Shown here piece after piece: positions 46,632 through 53,843 of a DNA stretch of 64,000 bases (position 1 is its first letter; each line of letters opens with the position of its first letter). Location: contig PEWE01000020.1 in assembly GCA_002779605.1 (NCBI GenBank), forward strand, positions 1 through 64,000, written 5' to 3'. A program made the translations under genes and the position numbers. Source of the stretch: Zetaproteobacteria bacterium CG06_land_8_20_14_3_00_59_53. GTDB lineage: Bacteria > Pseudomonadota > Zetaproteobacteria > Mariprofundales > Mariprofundaceae. The notes under the pieces are model-generated. The model saw nothing but the letters and a program-made list of their open reading frames with translations, was not told where the DNA came from and made no database searches.

Positions 46632-47564
46632 GTGCGTGTTGTTTTTGCCGGAACCCCGGCTTTTTCCGTTCCCTGCCTTGAAGCCCTGATGGCCGCTCCC
46701 GGAATCGAGGTGGTCGGCGTGGTCTCGCAGCCCGACCGTCCTGCCGGACGCGGCATGCGCCTGACCCCGTCGCCGGTGAAACAGGCCGCACTGGATGCCG
46801 GGCTCAATGTCATCACTCCGGACAGACTCAGGGGCAATGCCGGGGCGCTGAACTGGCTGCACGAGCGCAATGCGGACATGCTGGTGGTGGTGGCCTTCGG
46901 CATGATCCTGCCGGTGGAGTGGCTGGATGCACCGCGCTTCGCACCGCTGAACGTGCATGCATCTCTCTTGCCCCGCTGGCGCGGGGCGGCACCGATCGAA
47001 CGTGCGCTGCTGGCCGGTGACGCCGAGACCGGCGTATGCATCATGCACATGGAGCAGGGGCTGGATACCGGCGGGGTGTATGCCGTGCGCCGCATCCCTA
47101 TCGGGGCGCAGACCACCGGGGCGGAGCTGTGGGAACATCTTTCCACTGCCGGTGCCGAACTGCTGGTGGCATCCCTGCCGGGCATCGCAGACGGCAGTCT
47201 CAGGCCCGAAGCGCAGGACGAGTCTCAGACCACCTACGCCGCCAAGCTGAGCAACGAGGAGCGGGTGATCGACTGGAGCGCTCCGGCGGCACAGGTGAAT
47301 TTGCAGGTGCGCTGTTTCTCGCCCAGACCGGGGGCGCGCACGCTGCTGGACGGCAAATGGCTGAAGGTGTTGAAGGGTGAGCCATGCCGTGGTCACAGCC
47401 CGCTTGCACCGGGCAGTGTCGCCGGGGGCGAGCTTGATATCGCCTGCGGCGGCGGTTCGATGTATCGCGTGCTGGAGCTCCAGCCGGAGGGCAAAAAGCC
47501 GATGCAGGCAGCCGATTTCCTGCGCGGCAGACCGCTGGGCAAAGGCGATATGTTTGGCGGCTGA
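46632..47564 (+). CDS. fmt: Methionyl-tRNA formyltransferase
   Basis: This 310-residue enzyme formylates initiator Met-tRNA. It begins RVVFAGTPAFSVPCLEAL and has GRGMRLTPSPVK, the catalytic LNVHASLLPRWRGAAPIERALLAGD region (Asn, His) and HMEQGLDTGG, plus the C-terminal tRNA-binding domain. The start is GTG 46632 (AGGAG 9 nt upstream) or TTG 46626 (3 nt, too close). It pairs with def, as is usual. Confidence 0.96.
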   Translation: MRVVFAGTPAFSVPCLEALMAAPGIEVVGVVSQPDRPAGRGMRLTPSPVKQAALDAGLNVITPDRLRGNAGALNWLHERNADMLVVVAFGMILPVEWLDAPRFAPLNVHASLLPRWRGAAPIERALLAGDAETGVCIMHMEQGLDTGGVYAVRRIPIGAQTTGAELWEHLSTAGAELLVASLPGIADGSLRPEAQDESQTTYAAKLSNEERVIDWSAPAAQVNLQVRCFSPRPGARTLLDGKWLKVLKGEPCRGHSPLAPGSVAGGELDIACGGGSMYRVLELQPEGKKPMQAADFLRGRPLGKGDMFGG

Positions 47565-47565
47565 G

Positions 47566-49341
47566 TTGCGCATCCATGTGCTGCCGCCTGCGGTGGCCAA
47601 CCGCATCGCCGCCGGTGAGGTGGTCGAGAGACCGGCATCTATCGTCAAGGAACTGGTCGAGAACAGCCTCGATGCCGGGGCGTCCCGCATCGCGGTGCGC
47701 ATTGAGCAGGCCGGGGCGAAGCTGATCGAGGTCGAGGACGACGGTTGCGGCATGGGCGAGGGCGATGCGTTGCTCTGCCTCGAACGCCATGCCACCAGCA
47801 AGATCGCCGATGCCGAAGACCTGTCCGCCATCGCCAGTCATGGCTTCCGCGGCGAAGCCTTGCCGTCGATAGTTTCCGTGAGCCGTTTCGAGATGCAGAC
47901 CGCACTGGCTGATTCCCATGTCGGTACGGCCATCCGCTGCGATGGCGGCGAGTCTCCCGATGTGTCACCCGCCGCACCCCGGCGGGGTACCCGCATGCGG
48001 GTGCGCGACCTGTTTTTCAACACCCCTGCAAGGCAGCGCTTCCTGCGCACGGAACGCACCGAGGAAGCGGTGATCGTCGAGTCGCTGCGCGCGCTGGCGC
48101 TGGCCAACCCGTCAGTCGGTTTCAATCTTCAATGCGACGGGCGCAAGCGGTTGGATGTGCCGGCGGGTCAGGGGCGCGAGGGTCGCATTTCCGATATTCT
48201 CGGCAGGGAATTCATGGGTAATCAGCAGTCGCATGCCGAGAGTTTCGACGGTGTGTATGTGGCCGGTTTTTTTGCCCTGCCTACGCATCATCACAGGGAT
48301 GCGGGCCGGATGTTTTTCTTTATCAATGGGCGCGTGGTGCATGACCGGCAACTGATTTCAGCACTCAAGGCGGGTTATCGCGATGTGCTGTTCCATGATC
48401 GTTTTCCGCAGGCCGTGCTGTGGATCGAGATGGACCCTGCGGAGGTGGATGTGAATGTGCACCCGGCCAAGCGCGAGGTGCGTTTCCGCCAGCCGCAGGC
48501 GGTGCGCGGTGCGGTGGTGAACTGCGTGCGTGCGGCCATCTCGCGCATGGGGCAGCGCGTGTCCGATGCGACCACGGCGCAGGCGCTGCGCGCGATGGGG
48601 GGCAGCGGTGCACCGGCTTCCTTCAGACCTTCTGCTTCAGTCGGCGGGCCCGGCATGCAGCAGGGCCTGCAGCATCTGTTCTCCGCACCCGATGTTACCG
48701 CGGCCTCGGTGCATGAGGTGGAGGGGCGGTATGAGGCGGGCGAGGTGCTTGATGGACTCCACCTGGGCCAGCCACTGGCGCAGATTCACCGTTGTTACAT
48801 CGTTGCGCAAAGTGAAGATGGTATTGTGCTGGTGGATCAGCATGCCGCCGCCGAGCGCATCGCCTATGAGCGTCTGAAAAGGCAGCTGGCGGAGAGGGAA
48901 GTTTCCCGTCAGATGCTGCTTACTCCGATGGACTGGCATCCGGATGCCCCGACCAGTGCCTGGTTGCATGAGCATGGCGATGCATTGCTCGATTTCGGAT
49001 TCGAGATCGAGGTGCGCGGTGAGGAAAGCTTCGCCGTGTGTAGTGTGCCGGCCATGCTGGGTGGGGAATCGCCGCTGCAAATGGCGGCGGAACTTGCCGC
49101 ATCGCTGCGTGCAACAGGCCAGAATGCAGAGGGGCGGGGAAGGGTTCTGGAGCGCTGGCTGGGCAATCGTGCCTGCAAGGGATCGCTGAAGGCGGGCAGG
49201 CAACTCAAGCTCGAAGAACAGGTCGCGCTGCTGCGCGAGATGGAGCAAACCCCGAATATCGCGCAATGCAATCATGGACGTCCGACCTATGTGCGCCTGT
49301 CGCTGGGTGAGTTGGACAAGCTGTTTGGTCGACGTGGCTGA
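47566..49341 (+). CDS. mutL: DNA mismatch repair protein MutL, endonuclease type
   Basis: This 591-residue protein has the GHKL ATPase motifs VKELVENSLDAGA, EDDGCGM, RHATSKI and SHGFRGEALPSI. The C-terminal half has DQHAAAERIAYE, matching the metal-binding DQHA(X)2E(X)4E motif of nicking MutL homologues, and the second motif CNHGRPT near the end. E. coli-type MutL lacks this. The start TTG 47566 aligns with known MutL N-termini (RIHVLPPAVANRIAAGEVV) with GGCGG just upstream; TTG 47554 is an alternative overlapping fmt. mutS is not in the window. Confidence 0.95.
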   Translation: MRIHVLPPAVANRIAAGEVVERPASIVKELVENSLDAGASRIAVRIEQAGAKLIEVEDDGCGMGEGDALLCLERHATSKIADAEDLSAIASHGFRGEALPSIVSVSRFEMQTALADSHVGTAIRCDGGESPDVSPAAPRRGTRMRVRDLFFNTPARQRFLRTERTEEAVIVESLRALALANPSVGFNLQCDGRKRLDVPAGQGREGRISDILGREFMGNQQSHAESFDGVYVAGFFALPTHHHRDAGRMFFFINGRVVHDRQLISALKAGYRDVLFHDRFPQAVLWIEMDPAEVDVNVHPAKREVRFRQPQAVRGAVVNCVRAAISRMGQRVSDATTAQALRAMGGSGAPASFRPSASVGGPGMQQGLQHLFSAPDVTAASVHEVEGRYEAGEVLDGLHLGQPLAQIHRCYIVAQSEDGIVLVDQHAAAERIAYERLKRQLAEREVSRQMLLTPMDWHPDAPTSAWLHEHGDALLDFGFEIEVRGEESFAVCSVPAMLGGESPLQMAAELAASLRATGQNAEGRGRVLERWLGNRACKGSLKAGRQLKLEEQVALLREMEQTPNIAQCNHGRPTYVRLSLGELDKLFGRRG

Positions 49342-49405
49342 TGAATATGTCGCGGATCAGTCGGAATACGGCGATGTCCGGATCTAAGGGAGAATCACTC
49401 TGGAG

Positions 49406-50563
49406 ATGAACCATGTATTGCTCACGCTGGTCGGTATCACCGGCTGCGCGTTGCTGCTGGCCACCATCATGCGTGAAATCAGACTTCCTGCGGCCATCGC
49501 CTACATCATTACAGGCATGATTGTCGGACCGACCGGACTGGGGCTTGTGCATGATCGTGAGCTGCTCACCCATATGGGCGAAATCGGCGTGATCATGCTG
49601 CTGTTCTTCGTGGGTATGGAGGTGGAGTTGCCGCGCCTGATTGCCAGCTGGCGTATCGCTGTGCTCGGTACCGCAGCCCAGATCGCGGTCAGTGTGCTGG
49701 TCTGCGTGGGTGCGGCGATATTTTTCGACACATCGTGGAAGGCCGGCGTGCTGCTCGGCTTTATTGTGAGCATGAGTTCCACGGCGGTGGTGCTCACCAT
49801 GCTCAAGGACTCTGACGAACTGGAACAACCTTTCGGTCAGAATGCGCTCGGTGTGCTGCTCATGCAGGATCTCGCCATTGTGCCGATGATGATCGTGATC
49901 GGTATTCTCGGCGGTGGCGAAGAGGGTGTAAGTGTATCCTCCATCCTTGTGCAGCTGATCGGCGGCACGCTGCTGGTGGGAGCGGCGGTGTATATGATGC
50001 GCACCCCCGGCTGGAAGATCCCCGACTGGCTGCATCAGGGTACGGACAGGCGCGTGATGATGGGCCTGCTGTTGTGCTTTGCGGCAGCCACGCTGACCGC
50101 GCTGCTTGGATTATCAGCGCCGTTCGGTGCCTTTCTGGCCGGGATGCTGCTGCATGCCACCGATCAGGCCGACTGGGTGGAGGAGCATCTGCGCTCGGTA
50201 TATATCGTGTTTGTAGCCATCTTCTTCCTGTCTGTCGGCATGCTGGTGGATGCACACTTCGTGCTCGGCCATATGCCATTGATGTTCGGCCTCACACTGG
50301 CTGTGCTGTTGCTCAACTCCGGTATCAACTCGCTGGTGTTGCGGGCTCTGGGTGAAACATGGCCGCAGGCGCTGCTCACCGGTGCCGTGCTCGGCCAGAT
50401 CGGCGAGTTCTCCTTCCTGCTGGCTGCGATGGGTCTGTCGCTCGGCCTGATGGATGAAACCTCACACCGCATCATCATGGCGGTGATCGCGCTTTCCCTG
50501 CTGCTCAGTCCGTTGTGGATGATGATGATCAAGAACCTGATCCGCCGGGGCATGCTTGATTGA
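49406..50563 (+). CDS. Kef/CPA2-type cation:proton antiporter without a regulatory domain
   Basis: This 385-residue protein has about 11-12 membrane helices with the CPA2 blocks LPAAIAYIITGMIVGPTGLG, LLFFVGMEVELPRL, MSSTAVVLTMLKD and GAFLAGMLLHATD. It ends right after the last helix, with no RCK/TrkA-N or universal-stress domain as in KefB/KefC. It should exchange K+ or Na+ for protons at the inner membrane. GGAG directly abuts ATG 49406, and AAGGGAGA lies 12 nt upstream, so translation signals are unusual. Confidence 0.85.
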   Translation: MNHVLLTLVGITGCALLLATIMREIRLPAAIAYIITGMIVGPTGLGLVHDRELLTHMGEIGVIMLLFFVGMEVELPRLIASWRIAVLGTAAQIAVSVLVCVGAAIFFDTSWKAGVLLGFIVSMSSTAVVLTMLKDSDELEQPFGQNALGVLLMQDLAIVPMMIVIGILGGGEEGVSVSSILVQLIGGTLLVGAAVYMMRTPGWKIPDWLHQGTDRRVMMGLLLCFAAATLTALLGLSAPFGAFLAGMLLHATDQADWVEEHLRSVYIVFVAIFFLSVGMLVDAHFVLGHMPLMFGLTLAVLLLNSGINSLVLRALGETWPQALLTGAVLGQIGEFSFLLAAMGLSLGLMDETSHRIIMAVIALSLLLSPLWMMMIKNLIRRGMLD

Positions 50564-50593
50564 GGCAGAAGCCCGCCTGATGGTCATCCTGTG

Positions 50594-51535
50594 ATGCAGC
50601 CGGTGTTACGCGCTGTGGCGCTGATGGGGGCGACGGGCAGCGGCAAGTCGGCGCTGGCCTTGCCGTTGGCAGAGGCGGCGGAAGTGCCCATCGTGTGCTG
50701 CGATTCGATGCAGGTGTACACGGGGCTGGATATCGGCACGGCCAAGGCGACGAAGCGGGAACAGGCACGCGTGCCGCATCATCTGATCGACTGCTGCGAG
50801 CTTCCCGATGCCTTTTCGGCGGCGCGCTGGGCAACGCAGGCTGCCGATGTCATCCGAGTGGAAAACGAAGCGGGCAGGGTGCCGCTGATCGTCGGCGGCA
50901 CGGGGCTGTACCTGCGGGCACTCACCCGGGGGCTGGCGGATATACCGGAGGTGAGCCCTGCGGTTCGCCAGGCGCTTGAGCAGCGACTGCAGGTTTCGGG
51001 TATCGAGGCCATGCATGCCGAGTTGCTCACAGTGGATGCGGCAACCGCCGGACGGCTTCCTGACACCGACACACAGCGCATCATGCGCGCGCTGAGCGTG
51101 TATCACAGCAGCGGGCGACCGCTCTCGGCATGGATCGGCGAAGCCCCCCCCGCACCACCGACAGAGATCCCGGTGTTCGTGCTGGATGTGCCGCGCGAGG
51201 TGCTTCGTCTGCGCATCGCTGAGCGCTTCGATGCGATGCTGGCAGCCGGCTGGCTGGACGAGGTACGGGCTTTGCAGGCTCTGCATCTGGCGGATACCCA
51301 TCCGGTGGTTCGCGCCGTGGGCTATCGCCAGTTGCTGGCGCATGTGCGCGGCGAATGCCCGCTGGATGAGGCCGTGCGCGACGGCATCACGGCGACAAGA
51401 CACTACGCCAAGCGGCAGGTCACATGGTTCGCGCACCAGACCGGGGATGCCGTGCGCGGCGATGCGGGCATGCTTGTCCCGCTGCTGGCAGACGCGATTC
51501 GTGCTAGATTGCCGGGCGCTTCGCGGTCGTTATAG
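50594..51535 (+). CDS. miaA: tRNA dimethylallyltransferase
   Basis: This 313-residue enzyme adds the isopentenyl group to A37 of tRNAs that read U-starting codons. It shows the P-loop LMGATGSGKSALALPL, CDSMQVYTGLDIGTAK, VPHHLID, VGGTGLYLRAL and GYRQLLAHVRGECPLDEAV through TRHYAKRQVTWF. The start is ATG 50594 (GTG 50591 is also possible). It precedes hflX by 23 nt; hfq, often between them, is absent here. Confidence 0.96.
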   Translation: MQPVLRAVALMGATGSGKSALALPLAEAAEVPIVCCDSMQVYTGLDIGTAKATKREQARVPHHLIDCCELPDAFSAARWATQAADVIRVENEAGRVPLIVGGTGLYLRALTRGLADIPEVSPAVRQALEQRLQVSGIEAMHAELLTVDAATAGRLPDTDTQRIMRALSVYHSSGRPLSAWIGEAPPAPPTEIPVFVLDVPREVLRLRIAERFDAMLAAGWLDEVRALQALHLADTHPVVRAVGYRQLLAHVRGECPLDEAVRDGITATRHYAKRQVTWFAHQTGDAVRGDAGMLVPLLADAIRARLPGASRSL

Positions 51536-51558
51536 CGGGGTATGGGGCTGGTCATTCG

Positions 51559-52878
51559 ATGAGTCATAGTGTGGATCTGCAAGAAAAACGGGATGCGGTG
51601 ATCTCCGTGCATCCCGAAATCAGCGGCAAGGCTGCCGGCGAATCGGCAAGGGCGGCGCGCGCCGCCGAATTCGACAGGCTGGTGATCGCCAGCGATTGCG
51701 ATCTGCTCGATTCCGTGGTGGTGCCCATCCGCAAGGTGCGCTCGGCAACACTGCTCGGTACCGGCCAGATGGAGCAGATGAAGCATCACGTGCAGGCCTG
51801 CGAGGCGGCGGTGGTGTTTGTCGATCATCCGCTTTCCCCGGTGCAGCAGCGCAATCTGGAAAAGGCGTGGGAAACCAAGGTGGTGGACCGCACCGGCCTG
51901 ATCCTCGAGATCTTCGCGGCACGGGCGCGCACCAGCGAGGGCGCGATGCAGGTGGAGCTGGCCAGCCTGAACTACCAGATCAGCCGGCTGGTGCGCAGCT
52001 GGACTCATCTGGAGAGGCAGCGCGGCGGCTTCGGCTTCCTCGGTGGTCCGGGCGAACGCCAGCTGGAACTCGATAAACGCATGATCCGCAACCGCATCCG
52101 GCAGATCGAGCAGGATCTGGTCGGTGTGCGCCGCATGCGCAGCACGCAGCGCGCCGGACGCCGCCGCAAGGAGATCCCCACCGTGGCGCTGGTCGGCTAT
52201 ACCAATGCCGGAAAATCCACGCTGTTCAACCGCCTGACGCAGGCCGGTGTGTTCGCCGCCGATCAATTGTTCGCCACCCTCGATCCGACCATGCGCAAGG
52301 TGGAGTTGACGGGCGGACACGCACTGATGCTGTCCGATACGGTGGGCTTTGTGCAGGAACTGCCGCATGAGCTGGTCGAGGCCTTCCGCGCCACGCTGGA
52401 GGAGGTGGTGGAGGCCGATCTGATCGTGCATGTGCGTGATGCATCCGATGAGCAGGTGATCGAGCAGGGCAAGGTGGTGGACGACACCCTGCACATGATC
52501 ATGAGCGAAGGCTGGGTGGAAGGCGGCTCGGAGATGCCGCCGAAGATCGAGGTGTGGAACAAAACCGACCTCGCGCCGCAGGTGGTGTCGCGCATCAATC
52601 CCGGGATCGATGGCAGCAAGGTGGCCCTCTCCGCCGTGACCGGTACGGGCGTGGATGATCTGCTCGGACTTCTGCGCGACTGGCTGGAAAGCCATATGTC
52701 GCAAACCGAGCTGCGCATTCCCATCTCGGATGGTCGCGCCATGGCCTGGTGCCATGCCAACGGGCGGGTGCTGGAGCAGCAGCACGACGGTGAGGATATG
52801 CTGCTGACGGTGCGCATGTCGCAGGCCTCACTCGGACGAATCCGCAGCATGCTGGAGGAAAAGCACGTCGGGTCATGA
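51559..52878 (+). CDS. hflX: Ribosome-associated GTPase HflX
   Basis: This 439-residue GTPase rescues or splits stalled ribosomes. It shows the N-terminal HflX domain (LLGTGQMEQMKH, FVDHPLSPVQQRNLEKAW), the linker RGGFGFLGGPGERQLELDKRMIRNRI in two parts, G1 LVGYTNAGKSTLFNRL, G3 LSDTVGFVQELPHELVEAFRATLEE and G4 VWNKTDL. Normal length. Probably co-transcribed with miaA. Confidence 0.96.
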   Translation: MSHSVDLQEKRDAVISVHPEISGKAAGESARAARAAEFDRLVIASDCDLLDSVVVPIRKVRSATLLGTGQMEQMKHHVQACEAAVVFVDHPLSPVQQRNLEKAWETKVVDRTGLILEIFAARARTSEGAMQVELASLNYQISRLVRSWTHLERQRGGFGFLGGPGERQLELDKRMIRNRIRQIEQDLVGVRRMRSTQRAGRRRKEIPTVALVGYTNAGKSTLFNRLTQAGVFAADQLFATLDPTMRKVELTGGHALMLSDTVGFVQELPHELVEAFRATLEEVVEADLIVHVRDASDEQVIEQGKVVDDTLHMIMSEGWVEGGSEMPPKIEVWNKTDLAPQVVSRINPGIDGSKVALSAVTGTGVDDLLGLLRDWLESHMSQTELRIPISDGRAMAWCHANGRVLEQQHDGEDMLLTVRMSQASLGRIRSMLEEKHVGS

Positions 52879-52907
52879 TGCGGTCATGATTGGCCTGTAT
52901 TTTGCTC

Positions 52908-52913
52908 TATAAT
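52908..52913 (+). promoter_or_regulatory. -10 element upstream of the PilZ gene
   Basis: A perfect TATAAT lies 40 nt before the ATG at 52954; the -35 region is weak. A small inverted repeat (ATGGA ... TCCAT, 52920-52934) follows at the expected transcript start, and TCATGAT is repeated just upstream. Confidence 0.45.
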
Positions 52914-52953
52914 CGGTGATGGAATGCATCCATGATGGAGTGGGAGGCTCGGA

Positions 52954-53358
52954 ATGCTGAAGCATGTGAAAAAGGAAACCAGAGGTTTCACGCGGGTGCG
53001 CTTTTCCACGAAGGCCGAGGTAGAGGTGAACGGCGCGATGCTGCATGGCGACGTGGTGGATATGAGCATGAGCGGCATCTATATGCGCAGTCATGCGAAG
53101 GTCATGGTCGGCGATACCTGCGAGGTGCGCATCATGCTGGGCAACGATGCGCCGATGGTGATGCATGCCCTGGGGCATGTGGCACGCTGCGACGGCGATG
53201 GATTCGCCGTGAATTTCAGCGGCTTCTACTGCGATAGCGATACCTGCCTGAAGCAGGTGATCCTGCATGCGGTGGACAACCCGAAGGCGGTGGAAGAAGA
53301 GATCAGGAAGGGTCCGAAGCTGTCGGTGATCTCTCCGGACAATTCCGTTTATCTCTGA
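52954..53358 (+). CDS. PilZ-domain protein
   Basis: This 134-residue protein is a single PilZ domain: RGFTRVRFS supplies the arginine-rich c-di-GMP loop and VVDMSMSGIYM the D/NXSXXG motif, followed by HVARCDGDGFAVNFSGF. It should bind c-di-GMP and act as a stand-alone effector in motility, exopolysaccharide or adhesion control. TGGGAGG precedes the ATG by 9 nt. The two C-terminal helices (about 95-130) include two cysteines (DSDTC, FYC). Its own promoter is likely; it is followed by a dispersed repeat and then by the convergent giant surface-protein gene. Confidence 0.85.
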   Translation: MLKHVKKETRGFTRVRFSTKAEVEVNGAMLHGDVVDMSMSGIYMRSHAKVMVGDTCEVRIMLGNDAPMVMHALGHVARCDGDGFAVNFSGFYCDSDTCLKQVILHAVDNPKAVEEEIRKGPKLSVISPDNSVYL

Positions 53359-53399
53359 GCGGCCTGCATCCGCAGGTTGCGCTTCCCGCAACGACCGAA

Positions 53400-53761
53400 T
53401 CCCACTTGTAGCTGTGCCAGCCCGGCTGTCACAGATATGTCTCGGGTGCCGTTTGACTCGGCTCGCCCTGCGGGCGACTTTCAGGCGTCCAATTCGGCTG
53501 TCCTGCCGAATTGTGGGCACGCAAAGAAGAAGGAAACAACCGCTCATCTACCATGCGAACCCGGACAGTTCTCTGGAGCACTCTGCCCACACCCTTCTTC
53601 TTTCTTGAATGGCCAAGAAAGAAGCAAAGAAGGCCACCCACGGGTAGCGGTGAATTCCCGTGCCGATTACCCGCTCATCGGGCGCAAACCGGCAGAAAGG
53701 CCGCCTTTTTTTGCGCTTTTCCGATGAGAGGGCAACCGTCACGGCACCGCTACAAGTAGGA
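53400..53761. repeat. Dispersed hairpin repeat, copy B (compound)
   Basis: The 485-nt gap after the PilZ gene holds no convincing gene. Its ends are inverted repeats of 19 nt with two mismatches (TCCCACTTGTAGCTGTGCC at 53400; complement at 53743-53761). Inside are five stems: TCGCCC/GGGCGA (53463-53477), AATTCGGC/GCCGAATT (53491-53512), CTTCTTTCTTG/CAAGAAAGAAG (53597-53624), GTAGCGGTG/CACCGCTAC (53644-53652 with 53745-53753) and CTCATCGG-GCGCAAA/TTTGCGC ... CCGATGAG (53674-53728). The last two form a near-palindrome of about 110 bp homologous to copy A. Small frames here are not genes. Confidence 0.78.
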
Positions 53762-53787
53762 CCCGGAGTCAAAGGCAGCAGCAAAGG

Positions 53788-53821
53788 CACAAAAACAAAC
53801 CCCGCCGGATGGCGGGGTTTG
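53788..53821 (-). terminator. Rho-independent terminator of the giant surface-protein gene
   Basis: A perfect 11-bp stem (CAAACCCCGCC / GGCGGGGTTTG, 53796-53806 with 53811-53821), loop GGAT, is followed on the minus strand by TTTTTG. It lies 22 nt past the stop at 53844. Confidence 0.85.
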
Positions 53822-53843
53822 TGGTTTCAGGACGGGCTCAGGC

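Noticed and set aside
53377-53790. Several frames of 64-116 codons in the gap after the PilZ gene
   Set aside because: They read through a hairpin-rich dispersed repeat; similar frames appear in the copy at 45.9 kb in different phase, as expected for a repeat, not a gene.
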